In this document: piece by piece, positions 8,632 through 16,976 of the stretch
Layout of the letters: each line of letters opens with the position of its first letter
How positions within the stretch are numbered: the first letter of the stretch is position 1
Translations under genes and position numbers: made by a program
Origin: Polyangium spumosum
GTDB lineage: Bacteria; Myxococcota_A; Polyangia; Polyangiales; Polyangiaceae
NCBI RefSeq assembly: GCF_009649845.1
Contig: NZ_WJIE01000014.1
Coordinates: forward strand, 1 to 64,000
Reading direction: 5' to 3'
DNA length: 64,000 nt
Notes under the pieces: generated by a model
Seen by the model: only the letters and a program-made list of their open reading frames with translations
What the model was told of the DNA's origin: nothing
Database searches by the model: none

Positions 8632-10020
8632 TTAACCCTTGTGGCGCGCCTTGATGAGCTGAAAGTACCGCCGCGCGATCCCCGACGCCGCCGCCGCCGC
8701 GCCCACGTTCCCGCCGTGCGCCGCGAGCACGCGCTCCACGTACCTCCGCTCGAACACCTCGACCACGCGCTCTCGCGCGCGGGGGAGCGGCAACTCGAGC
8801 GCGAGGATCTCCTCGATCCAGTCGGCCGCGGACGCGGCCTTCGCGCTTGGCCTCGGCACGCCCGCGGGTTTTGGCGCGCCCGGCCGCGCCGTCGCGATGG
8901 GCGCGAGTTCGCCGAGGGCGACGCGACGCGCGACCGCGTTGTAGAGCTCGCGCACGTTGCCCGGCCAGGCGTAGTCCGTGATACGCGCGGCGAACTCCGG
9001 CGGGAACGGCGTGTCCTTGCTCGCGAGCTTCCGCCAGAAGTGCTGCGCGAGCACGAGCACGTCGCCCGATCGACGCCGCAGCGGCGGCAGCTCGATCCGC
9101 GCCACCGCGAGCCGATAGAACAGATCGTCGCGGAACCTGCCCTCCTGGATCTCGTGATCGAGGTCGCGCCGCGTCGCCGCCAGGATCCGCGCGTCGACGC
9201 GGATCCACCGGTTCGAGCCCACGCGCTGCACCTCCGAGCGCTCGAGCGCGCGCAGCAACTTCGCCTGCAGCGGCAGCTCCAGATCCCCGATCTCGTCGAG
9301 CAGGAGCGTGCCGCCGTGCGCCTCCTCGAACACGCCCTTGCGTGACTCGGTCGCGCCCGTGAACGCCCCGCGCTCGTGCCCGAAGAGCGCGGACTCGACC
9401 AGGTTCGGCGGGACGGCCGTGCAATCGAAGACCACGAACGGCCCGTGCTTGCGTGGCCCCATCTCGTGCAGCGACTCGGCCAGGACCTCCTTGCCCGTGC
9501 CCGTCTCGCCCTCGATGAGCACGGGCACGAGCGCGCCCGAGAGCCGCTCGCAGAGCGGATACAGCGCGCGCATCTCCGGGCTCGCGCCGACCATCGAGCC
9601 GAACCGCACGGCCGAAGGGATCGCCGCGGGCGCCTGATCGGCGAGCCTGTCCACGCGGATCTGCGTCTCGCCCATCGTGACGACCTCGCCGCCCACGAGC
9701 AGCGCGTCGAGCACGGCCACGCCTTGCACCGACGTGCCGTTCGTCGAGTCGAGGTCGGTCACGCGCAGCTTGCCTCGGCGGATCTCGAAGGCCGCGTGCC
9801 TGCGCGAGACCAGCCGATCGTCGATCCGGAGGTCACAGCTCGGGCTCTGCCCGACGAGCACGCGCGACGGGTGCCCCGGGGCGACGGCGAACGTCTGCCC
9901 GCGGCTCGGGCCGGCGACGACCACGAGCGAGAACCCGGGTGAAGCCGCGCGCTCGGGCCTCTGCGCGAGCTCCGTCTCCACCTTGTCGTCGAACACGTCG
10001 TCGTCTTCGAACCCGCTCAT
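8632..10020 (-). CDS. FHA-domain sigma-54-dependent transcriptional activator
   Basis: The 462-residue regulator has an FHA domain (~30-125; VLVGQSPSCDLRI, SRRH at 72-75, DLDSTNGT at 89-96) that should bind phosphothreonine. An AAA+ sigma-54 activator domain follows (Walker A GETGTGKE 171-178, GAFTGA 218-223, DEIGD 242-246). The C-terminal Fis-type helix-turn-helix includes AAHGGNVGAAAAASGI. FHA in place of a response-regulator receiver implies control by Ser/Thr kinases, and a kinase gene lies directly downstream. The start at 10020 (MSGFEDDD) is preferred to an ATG at 10038, which adds six basic residues. Confidence 0.94.
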   Translation of the reverse strand: MSGFEDDDVFDDKVETELAQRPERAASPGFSLVVVAGPSRGQTFAVAPGHPSRVLVGQSPSCDLRIDDRLVSRRHAAFEIRRGKLRVTDLDSTNGTSVQGVAVLDALLVGGEVVTMGETQIRVDRLADQAPAAIPSAVRFGSMVGASPEMRALYPLCERLSGALVPVLIEGETGTGKEVLAESLHEMGPRKHGPFVVFDCTAVPPNLVESALFGHERGAFTGATESRKGVFEEAHGGTLLLDEIGDLELPLQAKLLRALERSEVQRVGSNRWIRVDARILAATRRDLDHEIQEGRFRDDLFYRLAVARIELPPLRRRSGDVLVLAQHFWRKLASKDTPFPPEFAARITDYAWPGNVRELYNAVARRVALGELAPIATARPGAPKPAGVPRPSAKAASAADWIEEILALELPLPRARERVVEVFERRYVERVLAAHGGNVGAAAAASGIARRYFQLIKARHKG

Positions 10021-10096
10021 GCGCCGCCATCTCAGCACGCACGCCCGCTCTCGTCACGAGCAGGCGCGCGCCTCGTTTTTTGCTGGCGCGCCGCGG

Positions 10097-11593
10097 CTAC
10101 GTCCCGCTCCCCGCCGCCTTCGCCTTCGCCGGCGCAGCCTTCCCGAACGTGTACGTCGCCCCGAGGCCGAGGATCGTCGCGCTCGCCGAATACCTCCCGC
10201 CGTTGATGATGTTCGGCTGCGGGGGCGGGTTCGCCACGAGCGGGCTCACCTGCTCGATCTTCGCCTCCCGCGGGTCGACGTCCTGCGAGAACAGGATCAC
10301 GTGCGCCGCCACGACGTCGAGCCGGACCGGCCCCACGTGGAGCCCCGCGCCGATCGAGGGCGTCAGCTTGTTCGAATCGATCGTCAACACCGAGACGTAC
10401 TCCCTCGGCACCGCGCTCGTCTCGAACCGCAAGCCCGCCCGCACGTCGAGCCGCACCTTGCCGAGCGGGATCGTGTATTCGCCGCCGACCTGGGTCGAGA
10501 ACGCGCCCTGGAAATTGCGCTGCAGGTTCACGGGCGGCAGGTAATACGTATCGGGAAAACCCACCACGTTCTTCAGCGCGACGCCGTCCGGATCCACGCG
10601 GATGCTGTCGTGCACGCCCCAATCTTCATAAGCGAACGCGAGCTCCGCGCGTAGTTTGTCCGTCGGCCGCGCCTCGATCCCGAGCCGCACGTTCCACGGC
10701 AGCTCGAAGGCCACGTCCGCGTCCTCCCCCTCCTGCCGCGCCGTCGCGAACGGCGCCGCCGACGGCAGCCGCGTCCGGATCGTCCCGCTCGAGCGCACCC
10801 AGAACGGCAGATGCCCCGACAAACCCACCCTCACCTTGGGGTGCGGGATGTAGATCACCCCCACGTTCCCCGACGGCGCCACGATCGGCCCTACCGCGAG
10901 CTCCGCGAGCACGTCCCACGACGGCTGCTCCGGCGCGCAGAAGAATCGATCCGGCACGCAACCCGAGAAGACCACCGTGCTCCGGAACGTCCCCGCGAGC
11001 ACCTCGATCCCCGCGCCGATCCGCAGGTTCGGCGTCGGCGCGTAGGCCGCGTAAACGCCGCCCACCGCGAGGACCGAGCCTTCGAGCGAGAGCAGCGAAT
11101 ACCGCTGCGGCGCGGGGCCCCCGTTCACCGTCTCCGGATACGTCGCGATCCCCGCATAAGGCGCCCACAGCCCGACGCCCACCACCCATTGGTCGTGCGG
11201 GACGAACGAGAACCCGAGCGTGGGGATCGGCAAAAACGGCGCGCTCCCTCGCACCGGATCGAACGTCTGCTCGCCCTCGCTCACGGTCGCGCCCGTGTTC
11301 GGATCCGTCTGCCGGACGATCGTGCTTCGCGTGTATTCGCTCGAAAAATGAACGTAACTCGCGTCGAAGAGCACGCTCATCCCGGCGTCGAAGAGGCCCG
11401 CCGGGTTGTACACGACGGCGCCGAGGTCGTCGGCGCCCGCGACGAACGCGCCTCCTCGACCGAGCGGACGCACGCCGCGCTCCGAGAGGTAGAGCCCCGC
11501 CGCGGAGGCGGGTCCGGCGAAGAGCCCGAACGAAATGGCGGCCAGCGCGCCGATCGCGGCGGCGCGCCTCCGCGGGGAATTCGTCCGTTTCAT
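10097..11593 (-). CDS. FadL/TodX-type outer-membrane transport protein
   Basis: The 498-residue protein has a cleavable signal peptide (cut expected after GPASA, ~residue 31). Next comes the FadL-family N-terminal hatch: AAGLYLSERGVRPLGRGGAFVAGADDLGAVVYNPAGL. The rest alternates polar and hydrophobic residues as in a 14-strand beta barrel. FadL proteins let hydrophobic molecules such as long-chain fatty acids or aromatics cross the outer membrane. The start overlaps the stop of the large lipoprotein gene as ATGA (11590-11593), so translation is coupled and the two products probably act together. Confidence 0.9.
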   Translation of the reverse strand: MKRTNSPRRRAAAIGALAAISFGLFAGPASAAGLYLSERGVRPLGRGGAFVAGADDLGAVVYNPAGLFDAGMSVLFDASYVHFSSEYTRSTIVRQTDPNTGATVSEGEQTFDPVRGSAPFLPIPTLGFSFVPHDQWVVGVGLWAPYAGIATYPETVNGGPAPQRYSLLSLEGSVLAVGGVYAAYAPTPNLRIGAGIEVLAGTFRSTVVFSGCVPDRFFCAPEQPSWDVLAELAVGPIVAPSGNVGVIYIPHPKVRVGLSGHLPFWVRSSGTIRTRLPSAAPFATARQEGEDADVAFELPWNVRLGIEARPTDKLRAELAFAYEDWGVHDSIRVDPDGVALKNVVGFPDTYYLPPVNLQRNFQGAFSTQVGGEYTIPLGKVRLDVRAGLRFETSAVPREYVSVLTIDSNKLTPSIGAGLHVGPVRLDVVAAHVILFSQDVDPREAKIEQVSPLVANPPPQPNIINGGRYSASATILGLGATYTFGKAAPAKAKAAGSGT

Positions 11594-14500
11594 TCGCGGG
11601 GCCGCTTCTGGACGATGGTGTAGATCTGCTCGAGGCCTCGCGTCGGGCTCGTCAGGAAATCACGCGTCGAGCCGAAGATCGTCTCGTAATCGGTGGGCGC
11701 GAGCGGCCCCGGGTTCGCGGCCGCGTCGATGCGGCTCACCTCGGCCACCGTGTCCATGATGATCTCGAGCGGCGAGAGCCTCGCCACGCCATTCACCGGC
11801 GCCATCGGCGTCACGAGGTTCGGCAGGATGTGATCCATCACGTGGTACCTGTCGTACTCGTCCGCGTTGAGCGCCTTCAAGAGCTGCAACGCCGCCGGCA
11901 ATGCGCCCTTGTCCCCGTCCTCGTCCTCGGGCCGCGCGCCCGGGGCCGCCGCGTTGAGGAGCGGCGCGAGCTCGGCATCCGCGAGCAGCACCTGCAAGGC
12001 GTCCGCGAGCGACGACAGCGTCGCCTCGAGGGCCTGCCCGTCGCTCGCGGCCGAGAGCAGATGATCGAGCAGCCTCTCGAGCTCGCGCCGCGCCGTCTCG
12101 TCCTGCCGGATCTTCTCCAGAAGATCGATGAGCGCGGCCGTCATCGGGCTCTCGAGCCCGTCGGCGAGTGATTTCCCGAGCCCCTCCTTCGCCCACGTGC
12201 ACGGCGTCCCATTCTCGCGATCGGGGCAATGCGCGTTCACCTGCTCGCGGAAGACGCGCAGCGTCGTCGAGAGCGCCCGCGGAATCGCCGGGTTCGCGAA
12301 CTTCGCCGCATCGCCTTCGCCCTCCACGGCGAGGAACTGATCCACGAGCTGCGACCGCGCCCGCTTCCATTGCCCCTTGCGCCGATCCGCGTCCGCCTTG
12401 CACGTCTCGTACGCCGCCTGGCAATCGGCGAGCTCCTGCCCGGTTTTTCCGGAGCAACCACACGCATTGTCGAAGCGCAGATCCATCGCGTGCAGCCCGT
12501 CGGCGAACAAGGTGAACACCGTGGCTTGCGCCTGCGGCGTCCCGTCGGTCCACGTCGTGCCCTTGTTCCCCTTCCGATCCCGGATCCCCGCGTTCTCTGC
12601 GTACGTCGGATCGAACAGGATCTTCGCGGTCTTCTCGAGCACGTCGGCGCCCGTGAGCACCTGCCCCGCGCTCGGCCCGCGCGCGACCGTGATCTTCGAG
12701 ACGTCCCGCATCGCCTTCGAGAACTCGTGCAGCGCGGGCACGACGTCGGTCAAAAATGCGTCGGCCAGGATCGGCTCGTACGTGTTCACGCCGGCGCCCG
12801 AGCAATACAGCGGGTTCGTCTGGGCGTCCCCGCTCGAATCACACTCCGGCCCGTGATCCGGCCCCGGCCAGTGCCGCTTCAGGATCTCGATCAGGTCGAG
12901 CAACATGAGCTCGCCGTCGGCGTTGGACGAGGCGTCGGCGAACGCGGTCACGACGGGCGACAGGTACTCGTAAAAGCCGAACCGCTCGAGCAAAAAGAGC
13001 GTGTTTTTCCCGCGGATCCGGAGGATGTTCGCCGACGTGTCGCACTTGCGCGTGCCCTCCTGCGTCTGCGGACAAACCACGGTGGGGACGGGCTCGATCA
13101 GGCTCGAAATGAAGTCGTTCGTCTTCTTGTTCTTGGCGTTGCCGCCGAGGATGTAGAGGTCGAGGTCCGGCAGGATGCTGAACTGCTCCGACGTCGCGCC
13201 GAAGAAGACCAGCCGGTTCAGCGCCTTCGGCTCCGGCTTCAGCGTGAGCCCCTCGATCCCCGACGACTCCTCGAAAAGCGCGTCCTTGCTCGTGAAGACG
13301 CCGAGGAAGTTCAGGATCCCGTCGAGCACGCCCGATTTGATCTTGAACTCGGCGCGCTTCGGGTGGCCGGGCGGCAGCACCGAGTCGAGGTAAAACACCG
13401 CGAGGTTGGGGAACTCGAGCAGCTCGCATTCGTCGTACGCGGGCACGGGCCAGATCGGCCACGACACGGAGAGCCCGCCGACCGAAGCCTGCACCTTCGC
13501 GCCCTGCTTGTTGCACGCCTTCACGTTGTTCGCGTGATGGATGATGTCGAGCGTCCGCTCCCAGCAAGAGCGGTTCTCCCCCGCGAGGGGCTTCTTCCGA
13601 TCGACGGGCGTCGACGGAGGCAACGTGTTGTTCTGCGTGACGTTCCACGCCAAACCATTGAGGTCGTCGTCGTGATACGTCATCTCGTCGCGGTTCGTCA
13701 TGAACCGCGCGAGCGACTCGCCCATGTGCGCGACGCCGTCCTTCGGCTCGACGAACGCCGGATCCGCGAACGACCCGATGAGCTCGCCCGTGAGCCCCGG
13801 CCGCTGCGTGATCCGCCCCATCACGCCCGCGATCTCGTCCCAGATCGGCGACTCGTACGGCACCTTCGCGAGCTTCTCCAGCCCCTGCGCCGCGAGCGCG
13901 TCGTGATCGAGCGCGATCTTGCGGATCCGGAGCGCCGCCCCGAGCAGCCGCGCGAGCTCTTGCTCGTGGTTCTCCACGAGATCGATGAGCCCGAGCACGA
14001 GCGCGTCCGACTCCGGATCCGCGAGGATCTGCCCGAGCGCATGCGCGAGATCCGGCAGCGGCGACGTGTCCGCCTTGAAGCGCCGGTACGGCACGCAGCT
14101 CTCGCACGTGGTCCCCGCGGGCTTCACCTCCTCGGTCTCGAGATCGTAGACCGCGTCCTCGCGATCCCCGAGCAGCATCGTCGCCCCCGCGACCGCGTAC
14201 ATGAGCGTCTCGCGCTCGCTCTGCCACGCGTCCTCGCCCGCGCCGGGCGCGTACTGCGTCGCGTCCACGAGCGGCGCGAGGTCCTGCGCGATCGCGCCGA
14301 TCAGCGTGCGCGACGTGTCGATGTACTCGTACACGGCAGGTTCGGGGCGCCCGTACACGTCCGTGCCCGGCGTCCCCGCGGGGCTGAAGGGCGCGAGCGC
14401 CGGTACCGGCACGTGGATCGTCGTGACGAACTGGCCGAACTCGTCGGTGTCCGCGAAGCCGTCGCCGTTCGTGTCCGCGAACGGCGCGGGCACCGTGCCC

Positions 14501-15501
14501 GCCTGCCCCGGCACGTTGCCGGAGGGCACGACGAACCCGCGCCGATCCCGCCGCGCGATCCACGTCGATTGCGCGGCAGAATCCTTCGCGTACCGATCGT
14601 GCTGATCGAGCATCACGCGCGAGAGGATCTCGAGCGTCTCCATCGGCCGGTTCGGCTGCGCCTTCGCCGCGTCCACGACGAGCGGCGAGAGCGGCGCGAG
14701 CTCGGGCTTCGAGCTCGCGAGATCCCGCTCCACGACCCTGAGGATCTGCGCGAGCTCGGGCGCCATCACGCCGTCCGGCGCGAGCACGTCGAGCGCGCTC
14801 CCGAGCAGCGGACGCAGGCGCGGGTACGAGAGCAAGGGCCGCACCGCGCCGAGCCCCACGCCCGCCGGCCTGTAGCCTTGCCGGCCCCATATCTTCGAGA
14901 ACGCCTGCCGCGCGGGCTCGCTCTGCATGAACGAGGCGAAGACCTCGCCGAGCGCGCGCGTCGAGGCGGGCACCGTGGGCGTCCCTCCGGGCTCGAACGG
15001 GTTCGACTCGTAGAGCCGCGAGAGGTCCTGGCTGAACGCGAGCAACGCGTCGTGCAGCCGCACCTTGTCGCCCTCGGCCTCGGTGCTGACGTCGTCGATC
15101 TCGACGTCGGGGAAGATCGCGTTGAACGCCTGCACGAGGTCGCTGCGACGCAGCGCCATGGCCTCGACCTTGGCGATCCCGAGCGCGCGCGCCGCCTCCT
15201 GCTCGGGCCCGGTCACGGCCGGCAGGAAGCTCGTATCGACCGTGTCCGCGTAGATGCCCTGGTTCGAGTAGTGGCAGACCGCGTGATACGAGCCGCCCGT
15301 GAGATCGTCCGAGAGCGAGCTCGCGCCGACACGATCACAAAGCACGCCGTAAAGATCGTCGCCGAGCGTGGCCTTGGGCGGCGCGATCCTCGTGGTATCG
15401 ATGCCCTCGTGGCACGACGCGGCCGCGACGACGGTGGCCGCGAGGCCGAGCGGACGAAGAACACGGCGCAAGACAACCGAGCGAGTCAGACGAGCGCGCA
15501 T
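11590..15501 (-). CDS. Very large lipoprotein of unknown function (1303 aa)
   Basis: The signal sequence MRARLTRSVVLRRVLRPLGL leads to AAASC (Cys ~31), a plausible lipobox, so the protein should be lipid-anchored. The mature ~1270 residues are mostly helical and fit no family I know. Visible details are CESC, a DTNGDGFADTDEFG calcium-loop-like segment, and a Cys cluster in CGCSGKTGQELADC. The end is coupled by ATGA to the FadL-type gene. It may be a periplasmic or surface partner of that barrel. The start at 15501 is fixed by the signal peptide; the frame is open further upstream across the divergent gene but has no signal there. Confidence 0.8.
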   Translation of the reverse strand: MRARLTRSVVLRRVLRPLGLAATVVAAASCHEGIDTTRIAPPKATLGDDLYGVLCDRVGASSLSDDLTGGSYHAVCHYSNQGIYADTVDTSFLPAVTGPEQEAARALGIAKVEAMALRRSDLVQAFNAIFPDVEIDDVSTEAEGDKVRLHDALLAFSQDLSRLYESNPFEPGGTPTVPASTRALGEVFASFMQSEPARQAFSKIWGRQGYRPAGVGLGAVRPLLSYPRLRPLLGSALDVLAPDGVMAPELAQILRVVERDLASSKPELAPLSPLVVDAAKAQPNRPMETLEILSRVMLDQHDRYAKDSAAQSTWIARRDRRGFVVPSGNVPGQAGTVPAPFADTNGDGFADTDEFGQFVTTIHVPVPALAPFSPAGTPGTDVYGRPEPAVYEYIDTSRTLIGAIAQDLAPLVDATQYAPGAGEDAWQSERETLMYAVAGATMLLGDREDAVYDLETEEVKPAGTTCESCVPYRRFKADTSPLPDLAHALGQILADPESDALVLGLIDLVENHEQELARLLGAALRIRKIALDHDALAAQGLEKLAKVPYESPIWDEIAGVMGRITQRPGLTGELIGSFADPAFVEPKDGVAHMGESLARFMTNRDEMTYHDDDLNGLAWNVTQNNTLPPSTPVDRKKPLAGENRSCWERTLDIIHHANNVKACNKQGAKVQASVGGLSVSWPIWPVPAYDECELLEFPNLAVFYLDSVLPPGHPKRAEFKIKSGVLDGILNFLGVFTSKDALFEESSGIEGLTLKPEPKALNRLVFFGATSEQFSILPDLDLYILGGNAKNKKTNDFISSLIEPVPTVVCPQTQEGTRKCDTSANILRIRGKNTLFLLERFGFYEYLSPVVTAFADASSNADGELMLLDLIEILKRHWPGPDHGPECDSSGDAQTNPLYCSGAGVNTYEPILADAFLTDVVPALHEFSKAMRDVSKITVARGPSAGQVLTGADVLEKTAKILFDPTYAENAGIRDRKGNKGTTWTDGTPQAQATVFTLFADGLHAMDLRFDNACGCSGKTGQELADCQAAYETCKADADRRKGQWKRARSQLVDQFLAVEGEGDAAKFANPAIPRALSTTLRVFREQVNAHCPDRENGTPCTWAKEGLGKSLADGLESPMTAALIDLLEKIRQDETARRELERLLDHLLSAASDGQALEATLSSLADALQVLLADAELAPLLNAAAPGARPEDEDGDKGALPAALQLLKALNADEYDRYHVMDHILPNLVTPMAPVNGVARLSPLEIIMDTVAEVSRIDAAANPGPLAPTDYETIFGSTRDFLTSPTRGLEQIYTIVQKRPRE

Positions 15502-15612
15502 GACGACCCTCCCACGACCGTGGATTGTACCTGACCTCGGTCTTTTACGGAACGCCGTCGTTCGACGATTGTCACGGGCGGCGCGGCCAAAGGTTGCTAC
15601 ATCTCGCCGCGC

Positions 15613-16530
15613 ATGACGTTCATCCCCGAGGAACCCGAGGTCCCGGAGGCGCAACGCGCATCGGGGCCGCTGGTCATACGATACGAGGACATTGGCCAGA
15701 ACGGAAAACTCCTGCTCGACGCGATGCCCGTGGTGCTCGGGCCTTCGGTGTGGCGAGCGGTGTGGCAACAAGGCGCGACGGTGGCGCTCGCGGCGGAGGG
15801 GATCATCCCGATCCTGAGCCGCTTCGTGCTGGAGGGCGGCGCGGGTCCGCTGTCGGTGTGGTCGCCGGTCGAGGGGGAGGGCCGGTTCCAGATCGCGCAT
15901 ACCGTGGGCGCGGACGGCGCCGTCGAGCGGCTGATGCTCAACATGTGGTGCAACGTGTACGGCGAGGCGGGCCGCACGCACGGGCCCGCGCCGGCGAACG
16001 CGGGCGAGCGATTGCTCGCGGGTCGCGTCTACGCCGAGCACGTGATCACGCGCCCGTTCGGGCCGCCGGAGGCGCGCAAGATCACGCGGCTCTCGGTGCC
16101 GGGTCTGCCCGAGGTGCCGCCCGATCGCGCGACGTGGCGGCCGCCGGAGGCCTCGATCGAGCTGCCCCCCGGGGCGCGCTGGGTCGACGACGTCTTCGCG
16201 CTCGACCCTGTGCCGGTGGTCTTCGGGCTCGACCATACCGACTCGAACCAGCACGTCAATTCGCTGGTCTACCCACGCCTCTTCGTGGAATCCGCGCTGC
16301 GACGATTGTGGGACCACGGGAGAAAGACGCCGCTGCTCGCGCGAACCGCGGAGATCGCCTACCGAAAGCCGAGCTTCGCCGGCGAGCGGGTGCGGGTCGC
16401 GTCACGCGTGTTCGTGAAGGGCGACGCGATGGGCGTGGCCGCGATGCTGGTGTCGGACGAGGAGGCCGCGGGGCCGCTCGAGAAGGCGCGGCCGCGGGTG
16501 TTCGCGCGGATGTGGTTCAACGAGGGCTGA
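15613..16530 (+). CDS. Hotdog-fold thioesterase-like protein
   Basis: The 305-residue cytosolic protein ends in a hotdog-type domain with LDHTDSNQHVNSLVYPRLFVE (from ~206; Asn212, His214, Asn216). This resembles the catalytic/CoA-site helix of acyl-ACP thioesterases (NxHVNNxxY). The pattern AEIAYRKPSFAGERVRV that follows is the usual next strand pair. The N-terminal half may be a second, degenerate hotdog domain, as in plant and bacterial FatA/B-like enzymes. Function as an acyl-thioester hydrolase is an inference. It is divergent from the large lipoprotein gene and ends 17 nt from the convergent 142-aa gene. Confidence 0.7.
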   Translation: MTFIPEEPEVPEAQRASGPLVIRYEDIGQNGKLLLDAMPVVLGPSVWRAVWQQGATVALAAEGIIPILSRFVLEGGAGPLSVWSPVEGEGRFQIAHTVGADGAVERLMLNMWCNVYGEAGRTHGPAPANAGERLLAGRVYAEHVITRPFGPPEARKITRLSVPGLPEVPPDRATWRPPEASIELPPGARWVDDVFALDPVPVVFGLDHTDSNQHVNSLVYPRLFVESALRRLWDHGRKTPLLARTAEIAYRKPSFAGERVRVASRVFVKGDAMGVAAMLVSDEEAAGPLEKARPRVFARMWFNEG

Positions 16531-16547
16531 ACCGTTCCCTGACGGAT

Positions 16548-16976
16548 CTATCCCCTCGACGCTCCCGACAGAGGTGCATCTGCACCCGTGAGCAGGAACT
16601 CCAGGCGATCCGCCTCTCGCGCGAGCACGAGCAGATAAAATCGGAGCTCCGCCGGCGAGACCGTGCTCGCGCGACAAACCACCGTGGCTTCGACCCTCCC
16701 CCACCGCGCCACGCGCCGGAACGAAACGACCCGCGTGGCGCGGTTCTGCTGAAGGAGGATCCTCGCGAGATCGGCGTCACGGAGGCTCAGGATCTGCCCG
16801 GCGCGCGCGACGATCGCGCGAAGAACGAGCGAGTCCCTGCTCGCATCGTGCTCCCAGCGTACCTCGTGCCCGCGCCCCGATTTTGGCCATACGATGGTGA
16901 CGACGCTCCCCTCCAGGGAGAACCTCGCCTTCTCGTCCGAGTGGGCACAGGCAGCTTTCAGACACCTATCCATCAT
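16548..16976 (-). CDS. Small last gene of the PLD-helicase cassette, unknown
   Basis: This 142-residue protein overlaps the end of the helicase gene by 11 nt and has no good Shine-Dalgarno sequence, so it probably relies on translation running through from that gene. The N-terminal half is beta-rich (ARFSLEGSVVTIVWP, HEVRWEHD, SLVLRAIVA). The end is a helix, SPAELRFYLLVLAREADRLE. This beta-then-helix layout recalls YbjN/secretion-chaperone-like folds (weak inference). No catalytic motif is visible. It may be an accessory or regulatory subunit of the helicase; I do not recognise the family. Confidence 0.7.
   Translation of the reverse strand: MMDRCLKAACAHSDEKARFSLEGSVVTIVWPKSGRGHEVRWEHDASRDSLVLRAIVARAGQILSLRDADLARILLQQNRATRVVSFRRVARWGRVEATVVCRASTVSPAELRFYLLVLAREADRLEFLLTGADAPLSGASRG

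Noticed and set aside
12229-15534. A very long Arg-rich open frame on the plus strand, antisense to the large lipoprotein gene
   Set aside because: Its composition is that of a shadow frame in GC-rich DNA (Arg, Pro, His and Leu runs, no domain), while the opposite strand has a signal peptide, an ATGA overlap and normal codon use.
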